From the IMG/VR virus record IMGVR_UViG_3300044568_003873, positions 1-64,000 of that record: DNA of 64,000 bases; one strand, written 5' to 3'. Shown here piece after piece: positions 7,802 to 18,200 of this stretch; the first letter of the stretch is position 1, and every line of letters begins with the position of its first letter. The notes under the pieces are model-generated. The model made no database searches. It saw nothing but the letters and a program-made list of their open reading frames with translations, and had not been told where the DNA came from. The DNA comes from a virus. The position numbers and the translations under genes were made by a program.

Positions 7802-10752
7802 TAATTAAGACTAAACGTAAAATTGATACCTACTCTTAAATAGAATGTGTCTTGTGAAAATAACTCATAACAATTCGTATTTGAGACTGTAAGTTGATTA
7901 TTATTTATATAATAGTTAAATCCATAACTGTGTAAATCTGTAAGGTAGGTATTAAGAGCATTCAACCAATCATTTGTTGTTGGTGCATCCGTCGATCCAT
8001 ACCCCTCATAAAACTTTTCTAAGACAATTTGTTGGTTTCCAATTTTCAAATCAACATACCATTCGGATAATATAGAATTCAAATTAACTTCGGGGTAGGT
8101 GTAGGAATTGGATAGTAAACACGCATCGAGTCTATTCGTCAGAATTGAATTGAAAGAATTAATGGAAGACCCGACGGACCAAGGATAGATTGAGCATTCT
8201 ACAGTCTCATCAATACAATCTTGTGTGAAGATGTAACATTCAAGCCAACAATTTTTGCACGGTACAGGAATAATCTGACAACCCCTCTGTCTTCTATATA
8301 CAAACTTTTGTCTATGGAATTGTGTATTTTCAACTCTGACTCCCCCATTCCATATAGTTGTTGAAGGAATCATCTGTTCGACCAATCTCATCCATCTATC
8401 ACCAATTTGAATGGTGAAGTCTATCATTTTTTGATATGTAAATTGGTTCGATGGAATTCCGACCGTACTTTGCGAATTCAAATATTTCCAATACAAAGAT
8501 TGTAGAAGAGGATAACCTGAAGTTTTACCATCAGTATCATACCATCTATTTGGGACATTGACCATCTTGTTATAGAAAGTCTGAGCAAACTCGAAGAAAG
8601 TTTTTTGCGTCGGCTTAGGATTGATGACGAAAGGATATGGATCGCCAGGATATGTTATTGTCAAACCTGTAGATGGTATTGGATAGTTATATTGAACTGA
8701 CATATTCCAAACATCATATTCCAATGGTTTTGCAATATTCAGATTCAAATCAATATTTTTAGCATTCAATACAAGTCTATCATCATTGAGGTAATAATAA
8801 GCTTCATATCCCGGTACAGTACTTCTTCTTAATCCAAGTTGTGTATTAGTCCAACTCTTCTGATTGTCGGGGATTGGTTTTAGATGAAATCCCATCCTTA
8901 TTTCAGGGAAAGAAGAGAAAGTATTCAAATACTTGTACCCATAGGTAAAGTTCTGATATTTTGTTACGTTTACGGGGTTAGTTCCTGTGTATACCGATAA
9001 GGTGGTGTCAACCTCGAGAGGTGAAACGTGATATGGTGTTCTATCGTACCAACCCGCACCTTGTTGATAAAAGAAACTATTGTTATTGGTGGGTGGTTTT
9101 GGATAACCCTCATCATCGAACGGATAATCCGATCTAAATAAATTTACAAATTTAATTTGTGTGTCGACAGTATACGCACAATATTGTACCCCCTGAAATT
9201 GATATATGTTTGAGGTGTCGGAGACAACCACTTCATCAACTTTTGACCCACCCGAAATTTGAGACCAGTAAGCATCGAATTGTTCGACATTAATCGGACC
9301 ATCGGCTAAATAAATTGTTTCATTGAATTCCACCATAGAGTCGGGAGCACCAATCATTCTTAATAAAAACTCGATAGATTTTTTGGTTCCTTTGGATTTA
9401 AAAAGATATGCCGAGTTAAGAATTAAGTTTCTGTAAAATTGGAAGTTAAGTTCGGTAGGTGTATAATCCCTTGAATATCCCGAATAAATCGGGTTACTAC
9501 CAACATTAAAAATTGAATTGAGAAAGTTTTCATTTGTGATTTGTGAAACATCTTCACTCCATCCCAACGTTGTTGCTAAATTAGATAATAGTTGGGATGG
9601 TATATCACTGTTTGGTAGATTGTAGTGAACAGAATTTATGTACGCAAGTCCATCAATAAATTTTTTTAATTCGTCAAAACTTCTTCCATAAATTTGTAAT
9701 ACTTTTTCGACTTTTTGATCTTCCGTGTCGAAATCTTTAAAAGCGCCAGTAGTTAAGAATCTCGAAATAAGATTGGACTTGAATCTGTCCATCTCCTCTG
9801 ACAAAGTATTTAATTTTTCGAGATATTGTGTATATAAATTGGTTCTAATATCCAAGTTCCATTGACCATCTAAAGGCCAAGTCACATATTCATTACCTGT
9901 GTAATTTTGACCATCAGGTGTTTGTCTTGGAACTTTAAAAAAAGCAGTATATCTTGGGATAATTAACCTGTTTAGAAGAAATTTTCCGAGTTCATCAAAA
10001 TTTTCCGAAAAAACCATTTCGGTTTTGGTGTCATTCAAACGAATCACCAAGGAGTCAAATGTCGATGTAACTCCTGAGAATGGATTTCCTTCAACAATAA
10101 AAGTTATATAACCCGAAGTTAAGTTTTGTGACGGTGTAAAGTCATTTACAGGATATTCGACACCATTCAAAAACAAAGAATAATTTATGAATGTTGCTGG
10201 TAAATTTCTATATTGCGATATTACTTGTTCTCTTGCCGAAATATTCATCTCGGCATTTTGAGAGAAATCAATATCAAAAGGATTTTTGATCCTATCAACA
10301 TTTATCTTAAATTCAGTTTCATTACCTACCGCATCATATGAAATATCATATGCCGTATTTGCAGATGTATAATCATAATATAATCCATCCACTTCTAACG
10401 CCGCTGGGAAGAAGTTAATCACATGTTGAATTGTTGCCGCAAATCTTTTTTGTAAAGAACCATAAAGTGAATAATTTGTTACTTCAGATAAATCGAAGTT
10501 TGGAACGACACTAAATTCTTTTGCAAATATTTTTTTTGCCTCAGCAACACTTCTTACTTGTAAATCTTCTAATGAAATAGGTTTAGAAAAAGATCCGACA
10601 CTAAATTCTCTGTTGGCCTTTTCAACTATACCTCTTGTAAATTCAAAATTACCTTGAGTGAGACCTCCCCCGTCCACCACCTGAAACCCGACCAAATTGT
10701 CCGAGAAGGTGTTGTTTCCGTTTGCAGGTACTCTGTAATTTCCTGTGGCCAT
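7801..10752 (-). CDS. large baseplate/tail protein, 983 aa
   Basis: No single T4 gene is confidently matched. A segment around residues 455-500 (LFKSKGTKKSIEFLLRMIGAP) is typical of baseplate and tail-tip proteins that link the wedge to fibres; P2 gpI-like and jumbo-phage proteins carry a similar K-S-x-G-T-x-x-S-I-E-x-L-L-R. A Cys-rich patch near residues 830-860 (CQIIPVPCKNCWLEC) suggests disulphides or a metal site. It lies in a run of tightly packed virion genes (1-nt overlaps at both ends) between wedge genes and adhesins, as expected for a baseplate-periphery protein. The beta-rich C-terminus lacks repeats. Confidence 0.75.
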   Translation of the reverse strand: MATGNYRVPANGNNTFSDNLVGFQVVDGGGLTQGNFEFTRGIVEKANREFSVGSFSKPISLEDLQVRSVAEAKKIFAKEFSVVPNFDLSEVTNYSLYGSLQKRFAATIQHVINFFPAALEVDGLYYDYTSANTAYDISYDAVGNETEFKINVDRIKNPFDIDFSQNAEMNISAREQVISQYRNLPATFINYSLFLNGVEYPVNDFTPSQNLTSGYITFIVEGNPFSGVTSTFDSLVIRLNDTKTEMVFSENFDELGKFLLNRLIIPRYTAFFKVPRQTPDGQNYTGNEYVTWPLDGQWNLDIRTNLYTQYLEKLNTLSEEMDRFKSNLISRFLTTGAFKDFDTEDQKVEKVLQIYGRSFDELKKFIDGLAYINSVHYNLPNSDIPSQLLSNLATTLGWSEDVSQITNENFLNSIFNVGSNPIYSGYSRDYTPTELNFQFYRNLILNSAYLFKSKGTKKSIEFLLRMIGAPDSMVEFNETIYLADGPINVEQFDAYWSQISGGSKVDEVVVSDTSNIYQFQGVQYCAYTVDTQIKFVNLFRSDYPFDDEGYPKPPTNNNSFFYQQGAGWYDRTPYHVSPLEVDTTLSVYTGTNPVNVTKYQNFTYGYKYLNTFSSFPEIRMGFHLKPIPDNQKSWTNTQLGLRRSTVPGYEAYYYLNDDRLVLNAKNIDLNLNIAKPLEYDVWNMSVQYNYPIPSTGLTITYPGDPYPFVINPKPTQKTFFEFAQTFYNKMVNVPNRWYDTDGKTSGYPLLQSLYWKYLNSQSTVGIPSNQFTYQKMIDFTIQIGDRWMRLVEQMIPSTTIWNGGVRVENTQFHRQKFVYRRQRGCQIIPVPCKNCWLECYIFTQDCIDETVECSIYPWSVGSSINSFNSILTNRLDACLLSNSYTYPEVNLNSILSEWYVDLKIGNQQIVLEKFYEGYGSTDAPTTNDWLNALNTYLTDLHSYGFNYYINNNQLTVSNTNCYELFSQDTFYLRVGINFTFSLN

Positions 10753-11660
10753 TAACTAATAATTGTGTTAAAGTTTTTACTGAAATCAATATTGTCACCT
10801 CTATTTTGACGAACCTCATAAAGAAGTTCACTAAATTCGTTTCTGATTTCAAACAAGTTGTATTGTTTGTAAATGTTATTGTCAGAATCATAGATTGTGT
10901 AAATACCATCCTCCATAGATTTGGTCTGATTCCCGTAAAGAGCAAGAGCCAAGGTAGATGCGTCGTGTTCAACGAGTTCTATTTCGATTGTTTGAGGATC
11001 GAAGAAGGTATTTGTAATGATAATACTTTGATTTGGCTGTCCGATAAATGGAACGGCGGAAGGTTTGTTCGTAGGTGCGGCCGATGGTGTAAGAGTCAAA
11101 AACATAAGGTTTGAACTACCATCAACATATCTATAACGAATTGCTTTTTCTGATGTATTTGTAAGGTTTGTTACAACTGGTTCACAGAAAAAGGATGAAG
11201 TTACAATCCTAAAGAAGTTCGGAATTTTTGTTCCGTCATTATTCAAATATTCAACTCTAAATCCAACCAACCCTTGATTAATGAACTTATTTCTGAATTG
11301 TTGTGGAACATTATTTAAGTCAATAACAATACCATTCACATTTGGTAATGCCGATAATACACCACAATCGGTGATCAAAGTTCTTATTTCAATTGGACGG
11401 ACAACCAAGGTGTAAATACCTAAAGCATTGAACTCTTCGGCGGGAAGTTGTAAATTATAAAGTCCACCAATTACTTCAATATTTGGATTTCCCCCTGTTA
11501 CTGTATTGTGAAAATACGGAGTTAGAATGGAAGGTGCATTCAACTTTTTTAAGGTGAAATTATTTGTTACATCCCTTGATTCGGTATATAACAAAATGAT
11601 CTCAACATCTTCGGGTGATACATCCGAAGGTCTTATTGTACCGTAACTACCTAATGCCAT
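10752..11660 (-). CDS. virion protein of the baseplate-periphery cluster, 302 aa
   Basis: Not recognised. The protein starts MALGSYGTIRPSDVSPEDVE, is beta-rich and mostly hydrophilic, with an internal proline/alanine stretch (TPSAAPTNKPSAVPF, about residue 190) that may be a hinge. It has no signal peptide, membrane segment or enzymatic motif. Its ATG overlaps the end of the PKD-containing gene by 14 nt, and its stop overlaps the next ATG by 1 nt, so it belongs to the same polycistron. A structural role is inferred only from operon position. Confidence 0.7.
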   Translation of the reverse strand: MALGSYGTIRPSDVSPEDVEIILLYTESRDVTNNFTLKKLNAPSILTPYFHNTVTGGNPNIEVIGGLYNLQLPAEEFNALGIYTLVVRPIEIRTLITDCGVLSALPNVNGIVIDLNNVPQQFRNKFINQGLVGFRVEYLNNDGTKIPNFFRIVTSSFFCEPVVTNLTNTSEKAIRYRYVDGSSNLMFLTLTPSAAPTNKPSAVPFIGQPNQSIIITNTFFDPQTIEIELVEHDASTLALALYGNQTKSMEDGIYTIYDSDNNIYKQYNLFEIRNEFSELLYEVRQNRGDNIDFSKNFNTIIS

Positions 11661-12741
11661 CCTTATTTAATTTAAAATATTTATAACCGTATTTGGATAA
11701 GTCCCCAAGATTGTCCACTTCACCGAGCCTTTCAAGTGATTCCAATCCCGAAGCTTTATCTCTTTCAATAAATACATTTGATTGTATTTCCGGTTGACTT
11801 ACAAACCCAATTAATCTTTCATCTTTAGTTACAAGTGTTGTTTGTAAATTATTTGAATCAAAACCATTCGAATTTATAAAGAATATCGTCTGTCCGTTGG
11901 GGTAATCGTAGTAATCCACACCTTCAATAGTATAAGAAGTATAAAGTGGATTTATAGAGTTAATCTGACCATAAACACCTGAGTTTTTTACCAAAGGTTG
12001 CCCCACAGGATATTTGTTACTTCCGTATCTACGGAGTTCATTGATCCTTGATTTTGTTTCACCTGAGATCACAAATGGTGTTGTCACAAAATTCGATGAA
12101 AATTCTGAAGACGCATTAAAGTTTGAATCTTCAGTGAAGATATATTGTGCGTTTATCGGAATACCCGACCAGCTTCCTGAATTTGGAACAAAATATATCG
12201 TTCCTGTAGGATTCGGAACGGGGGCGGGATAATAGGGTATCTGTATCGTCTTCTCAACTATAGATGTCCCCCACTGATTTTCTTGAGTAATCTTAACAAT
12301 ATATTTAAAATTTGTAGTTGCATAAGTATGACTTAAAACGTCGAAGGATTCAGTTGTTTCATTAAAAACAAATGTTTCGGTTGAGGTTCCATCACCCCAA
12401 TCAATAATATAAGGTGCATCCCTTAAGAAACTTTTGAACTTCGCATCGGAGGTATTTTTAACAATCAAGACATAAGGATTGCCTGAAAAATACATCACAA
12501 AGTTATTTAATACGTCTTTTTGATGGATAAATCCATCAAATTCAGAATAAAAACCCAAGTCTTTTAAGTTCTTTGTTAAATAAATCGGAACAGTCATACC
12601 GGTATAGTAAGAAGCTCCGTTTATTCCACCCGAAAGAACTTCGGTCATACCCGAATAGTAACCTATTTGTTCACCATCATAGGTGACATCAAAAACTTTT
12701 TGTTTAATTACTTCGGGTGATATTTTTATTTTTCTGAACAT
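11647..12741 (-). CDS. virion protein with PKD-like domain, 364 aa
   Basis: Residues ~110-165 contain the two hallmarks of a PKD-type immunoglobulin domain: D-W-G-D-G-T (YIIDWGDGTSTETF) and, about 30 residues later, S-H-T-Y. PKD domains mediate protein-protein or carbohydrate contacts and are common in surface proteins of Bacteroidota and in phage tails. The rest is beta-rich and unrecognised. The protein begins MFRKIKISPEVIKQKVFDVT, and the ATG shares one base with the stop of the upstream 267-aa gene. It is probably a baseplate-peripheral or fibre-attachment protein. Confidence 0.75.
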   Translation of the reverse strand: MFRKIKISPEVIKQKVFDVTYDGEQIGYYSGMTEVLSGGINGASYYTGMTVPIYLTKNLKDLGFYSEFDGFIHQKDVLNNFVMYFSGNPYVLIVKNTSDAKFKSFLRDAPYIIDWGDGTSTETFVFNETTESFDVLSHTYATTNFKYIVKITQENQWGTSIVEKTIQIPYYPAPVPNPTGTIYFVPNSGSWSGIPINAQYIFTEDSNFNASSEFSSNFVTTPFVISGETKSRINELRRYGSNKYPVGQPLVKNSGVYGQINSINPLYTSYTIEGVDYYDYPNGQTIFFINSNGFDSNNLQTTLVTKDERLIGFVSQPEIQSNVFIERDKASGLESLERLGEVDNLGDLSKYGYKYFKLNKDGIR

Positions 12742-13544
12742 TATGAATTTACGTACTCATAGAATTTAATTGGGTTCATAGTTGTTCCGGCTCTAAATGG
12801 ATTGTTGAACGTAGATAATGTGTATGTAAAATTATTGTAATTCAAATTTACTTTGTAATAGAAAAAATCCTCGGGATTAAAGTTAGAATTATTTCCAGCA
12901 ATTGTTGATTGAGGTTTATTTATAAGTCTAACAAATTCACCTGTTTTACCATTAAAGAATTTTGCACTCATGTAAAATTCAGTCAAACCCAACACTTCAA
13001 CGTCTTTTAACCAATAAATAAAGTATCCCTCCTTATCCCCAATAAAGTCCAATTGATAGTTAGGTTTTCTAATTTCTACTTCGTCACCGTTTTGTAATGT
13101 TACAGGTTCGAACTTTCCTTGTTGGACGGGTAATATGAGAGTCAAGTAAACCTTTTGTATTTCTTTGTTTCTTGAGTCATAAAGATCCAGTTTGAAAAAA
13201 GAATTTGTAAAAGCGTTCGAATAATAATATAATTCGTCATTGGTAAAATCAGTTGTATATGTATTTTTCCAATATGTTGAATTATTTCCTACGTTTTGTA
13301 TCGGAACTGAATTATCAAAAAAATAAAACTGATAGTTAGTGCTTGTCAAAGAAAGTGCATACTGCTCATGTGAAAATCGAGCAACCTCATAATCAACCGG
13401 CGGATTAATAATTTCCTGAACTATTTCATCCGTATAGGTTTCCAACATTTGTTGTCTTCCATAAGGATCGAACTTAACCTCCAAAGGAATGGTTAATTTT
13501 TTGGATATATTATCCCTTACTAATTTAAATTTATTGACAATCAT
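12741..13544 (-). CDS. virion protein of the baseplate-periphery cluster, 267 aa
   Basis: Unrecognised 267-aa protein starting MIVNKFKLVRDNISKKLTIP. Many aromatic residues (Tyr, Phe) and regular beta-type alternation suggest a compact structural domain. No cysteine pairs, membrane segment or catalytic motif. Its start overlaps the end of the 581-aa gene by 14 nt and its stop shares a base with the next ATG, so it is co-translated with its neighbours. The structural assignment comes from position. Confidence 0.7.
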   Translation of the reverse strand: MIVNKFKLVRDNISKKLTIPLEVKFDPYGRQQMLETYTDEIVQEIINPPVDYEVARFSHEQYALSLTSTNYQFYFFDNSVPIQNVGNNSTYWKNTYTTDFTNDELYYYSNAFTNSFFKLDLYDSRNKEIQKVYLTLILPVQQGKFEPVTLQNGDEVEIRKPNYQLDFIGDKEGYFIYWLKDVEVLGLTEFYMSAKFFNGKTGEFVRLINKPQSTIAGNNSNFNPEDFFYYKVNLNYNNFTYTLSTFNNPFRAGTTMNPIKFYEYVNS

Positions 13545-15276
13545 CTGAAATTGGTTGATAGATAATTTGAGTGAAGTTTTTATATTTACTTCCTTCAGGG
13601 ATTAATTTAAATATAAAATTTTTGAATACATAGTTTGCATTATTCGAGAAGGGGTAATCCACACCATTTCCATCCTGATCAATAAAACCAGGGTCATACA
13701 AATCTCTCCAAATCCATTTATTATAATTTTGTGAGTAATAAGCCCAATACGGTAAATTATCTATACCGGTAGAACCATTGAAATTTTCAACATACGTTGA
13801 GAAACTTCTCACAGGTATTTCATAGTGAGGTTTATAATAATAACCTTCTGATCTAATGTCTGTTGAAAAAACAGATTGATTAAAATTTATCTTATGATAA
13901 TTTTCAGAAATTACAAACTCAGTTTGTGTTGTCTTATTAAATTCACAAAAGTCACCAACCAAAGTGTCGTCTTTCGACAGTGGTTTATTGTAATAAAAAG
14001 TAAAACTAACTCCCCCTCCATTATCTCCTTGTTTTCCGGCTTTACCACCACCCAACCCATTGGATTGCTGATAAGATCCTACATCGAGAGGTAAAACAGC
14101 ATTCAAATTGGTGTCTTGCCACCAAGTATTTGTTTCTCCACTTGTAATATTGAAACCCCATCCTGTTTTCAACCCTCCTTTATTTTGATTTGGGATTTTT
14201 GGTTTGTTAAAATATCCCGCATATCCTTTATTAATAATAGTATGAAACAACTTGGTTACAGGAAGTCCGTTATTGTCGGTCAAACCCGTAATGACAATAT
14301 CTTTATCTGAAATTACAGAGTAGGATTGTGTTGCATTTTTGATAGATATTCTTTTTTCATTATTTGGTGTTAAACTCGCATATTCAAGTTTTTTCTCGGG
14401 ATTAAAACCATTTAACTCAAAACCCGCTTTCACCACATTTATATCATCATTTGTAACCAAAACTTTATGTTCACGGCAATAATAAATTGAGGTAGTTTCT
14501 TCTACATTTTTGGGATCAATAACTTTTTTAAATGTACCTAAATCACCCTCATTGAAAGTCGATCCGTAACCAATGTCATAAATTGTGAATTTGTATATTT
14601 CACTCTCAAAATTTTCATCACCAAGGGAATAAATTGGAAATATATTTTTACCATTGAAGGTTACGGGAAGAAGAACATAGTTGAGTTTAGAAAGATTATG
14701 AGGTACAGGACATTCAAAAACCAATAATGGTTTTCCCTTAATTTTTCTTTTTCTGATTTTATAGGGTATACCATTATTAGCTAAAAAATTCAAAGCAAAA
14801 CCTTGATTATCAACCCAAAACATATTTCTATTCACATTTTTGTGAGGATAGGTAATAGCAAAAGACCAATTATACGAATATGCAGAAACAGGTTTATAAT
14901 CTATATGAGAATTATTTGTATCGTTTCTGAAAAAATCAAATTCATAATATTGTGGATAACCACCCCAAGGTTGAGTACCTAAAACAGAACTTTCAGGATT
15001 TACATAATATAAATTATTTTTGAATTGATCGAAATTTGTAGTTCCGCTTATATTATTATCCATAATAAATTGAAACTTAGATGATATTCTAAATTTCAAA
15101 TTTTTATTTCTTTCCGTATTGTATTGATCTTGTAAACTTAAGACACGATTTTGATCACCCTGAACATAATTTCGAGAAGACTGATTTAGAGTCAAAGGAT
15201 AGGTCAATCCGTCATTTATACCCCCAATGAATTGGAAGTTGGGTGGAACAATTGATATGTTATCGTAAGTATTCAA
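13531..15276 (-). CDS. virion protein downstream of the giant wedge protein, 581 aa
   Basis: Unrecognised. It starts MNTYDNISIVPPNFQFIGGI and is rich in Asn, Tyr, Phe and Gly, as are many baseplate and fibre proteins. A basic patch (IRKRKIKGKP) lies near residue 175, and a Gly-rich segment (GGGKAGKQGDNGGG) near residue 410 may be a flexible loop. Its ATG overlaps the stop of the 1775-aa gene by 4 nt (ATGA), suggesting translational coupling. By analogy with the T4 order 6-7-8 it could occupy the gp8 position, but I see no sequence feature that proves this. Confidence 0.7.
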   Translation of the reverse strand: MNTYDNISIVPPNFQFIGGINDGLTYPLTLNQSSRNYVQGDQNRVLSLQDQYNTERNKNLKFRISSKFQFIMDNNISGTTNFDQFKNNLYYVNPESSVLGTQPWGGYPQYYEFDFFRNDTNNSHIDYKPVSAYSYNWSFAITYPHKNVNRNMFWVDNQGFALNFLANNGIPYKIRKRKIKGKPLLVFECPVPHNLSKLNYVLLPVTFNGKNIFPIYSLGDENFESEIYKFTIYDIGYGSTFNEGDLGTFKKVIDPKNVEETTSIYYCREHKVLVTNDDINVVKAGFELNGFNPEKKLEYASLTPNNEKRISIKNATQSYSVISDKDIVITGLTDNNGLPVTKLFHTIINKGYAGYFNKPKIPNQNKGGLKTGWGFNITSGETNTWWQDTNLNAVLPLDVGSYQQSNGLGGGKAGKQGDNGGGVSFTFYYNKPLSKDDTLVGDFCEFNKTTQTEFVISENYHKINFNQSVFSTDIRSEGYYYKPHYEIPVRSFSTYVENFNGSTGIDNLPYWAYYSQNYNKWIWRDLYDPGFIDQDGNGVDYPFSNNANYVFKNFIFKLIPEGSKYKNFTQIIYQPISDDCQ

Positions 15277-18200
15277 TTCCCGTATTTCTTAATAAATAAA
15301 TCCAAAGCTGAATTTCCGACCTTCGTACCAAAATAAAAATGAAATGGAGCCCCGATTAGATTTTTATCATAAGGTTCTGAGATTAATTGCAATGAATTAA
15401 CATCAAATCTTGGAGTACCATTTTCATCATATAGTGCAAATAGACCAGCTCCAAGTTGTTGATTGAAATAGTCTGAGTTTGCATTTGTGAAATCTGAATT
15501 TTGATATCCATTCGACAAGAAAGGATATTGAGTAATCCAGTTGTTTCCTTCAGAACCAAACCAAGTATCTGAGGTATAAGGGGTTCCAAAGAATCTTCTC
15601 CATTTATAAAATGGAACGTGTTGTGTGTGAGGATATCCAAAATTAATGTATGGTAAAATACCTGGACTAACAACTTTTCTTGTTTCAGTATCGGCGGTAA
15701 ACATTACCGCGAAAAGAAAATCAGAATTACCAAATTGTCTCTCGAAAGAGATTGAATCATAATTATAATTCAACCCTAAAAATGGTAAAATACCAAATTC
15801 CGATTGATAAGAAACCAATTGAGAAAAATCCCCATCCAATCTTTTATCGGGTCTTGAGAAAAACTGATCTATATTTGCAAATGCATTAACACTCAATAAT
15901 CTTGATATGACATAAAAATTAATTAAGTCCTCCAATGGATTAAAACTTGTTGATTTTAAATTATTAATATTATAACCTTCGAAAGTTTCCGAATAACAAA
16001 CAAATTTTGTAAATTGATCCTTGGGTCCTAAGTCCATGATTGTTGTTGGTCTACCCAATTGTTTTGTATTTGCACCTTGATATAAATCGATTGAAGATGG
16101 TTTTTTAGGACCTGGTTTTCCAACAAAAGTACCACCGAATTGATTTTCTTGTACCGACCAAGGGGATGATCTATAATAAAAACTATTTGTCTGTTCATTG
16201 AAAGCAATCAGATCCTTACAATATGAATAATAGGGTTGATTATCAGAATCATAAAATGTATTCATTTGAAAGGTGGGCATAAACAAGGTTCCGTTGACCC
16301 AATTATTTATAAAATCAAATGAAAAAACATCACGACAAAGAGCAAAAGATATTAAAAATCTATTTCTCCATTCATTGAAATTTGAAATGTCGTCAACAAT
16401 TCCTGGAATTTCGTTGAATATTCTGTAACAACCATTCTGAACTTCATCGGGGTTACATCCTTCAGGTGTATCTACTACATTACTAATCTGAATATCATTA
16501 TTTTCATCAATATAATAACAATCCAATTCAGTCATTCCTCCGCATTGGAATGATTGTAGAATTTCAGTAATACCAGACCAAGCAGGGTCATTAGCACTAT
16601 CATATTCTTCAACCGAATCTTCATAATTACCAGTATCCCCCGCAGTACCTATATTACCAGCGACTGTATAAACACCTGTCAATTGACTTGGTTGTGTTGT
16701 TAAGGTTCCAAATGTTGTACTACCATAAGTTCCAATATAAAAGTCGGTATTTTGATGGAGAGCAAACCTATTATCAGAGACCTCAGACTCTAAACCGAGG
16801 TTTTGAATATTTGTTGGGGTTGATCCATCTCCTTGGAAGAGTGATCCTTGTTCATTTGTAGAAGCCGGAAGTCTGTCAGATCGAAATACCATACCATTCT
16901 TATTGTTGTATTGTAAGTTTGGTAAATCATTATACAATTTATATGTATATGACATCAATCTCCCGTTTCCTGGTCGGGGAACTCTGTTTTTGGAGTTTGA
17001 TAGTTCTAATGGTGTGTATTCACCATTGTTTCTCTTACAGGATTCATTGGTATAAAATTGAAAGTCCTCAGCATAAAAATCGGGTATAATCGCAAGTCTC
17101 GAAGTCATGTAGGGCAATCCTTCCACATTATTCCACAAAGTCCCATTGTTTGTGGGAGTAATACCACCTTCTGTTTCGAAAGTAAAATAATCATCGTACT
17201 GATTTGGAAGTGTGGGTGCGCTTGTATCAACAGGATATTGAAGATAACCACCTAGCGAATTATAACCTGGTTGTTGAATTGACCATTGATATATTATGTC
17301 ATTACTATCGATATTGAAATCATCTCCTAGAAAAACAAAGTGCTCGGTAATACGGCCCGTATCTATATAAAATTTATAGAAATCACTTTCGAAACTTAAA
17401 AAATTCTGTGTATCCGGTTGCCCAGATTTACCAGTGTTTTGATCAGATAATCTTAAGTAAGAATTATAAAATAATTGATTTGAAGGACTATTAGTAAAGT
17501 TATTATTGAAATTGTGATTTACCGCGGTGGTATAATAGTCATTTGTTTCTGCTAATAGATAATCCGGTGTACTTTGAATTGGTATATTCAATTTATATTG
17601 ACCCGTAACAACAGCACCTTCCAGTCCCCACCCATCATAACCGAAAATTCTTGAGAGATCATACGTTATTTCTTGTGCTGGAGTATGAGGGTCGACACCT
17701 CTAACTAAAAACGCAACTTCTAAATTTTGATAATTAGTATGACATTCAATAGGTTTAAACTCAAATGTTCTAATACAATTACATTGATAATTATCATTTA
17801 AATAATTAATTACAGTATTATATCCATCAGCCACTTGATTATCATCCGGTTGGTAATCATCTCCATTAAATTCTCTATAGGATTTTAAGGAAATTTCTTG
17901 AGTATGAAGTAAGTATTCTTGTATGAAATTTTTTAATACAACATTATTTCCCCCTACCGAATTCGAAATATCAATAAGTTCTGAAATTTTGAATTTTTTT
18001 ATGACTTGAAAATATTCAATATCAGTAGGGTATTCAATCTTATATGGTTCATTGGGTACATTTATATAAATGTTTGCCGATGATGAAGAATTATTTATAT
18101 CATCGTAATTCGCATAAGTCACTGTTTTCAACAGTCCACTTCCCCACGTATTTACAAATTCTGTTTCTCCAACATTTGGATCTTCAGATTGAGTTGGATC

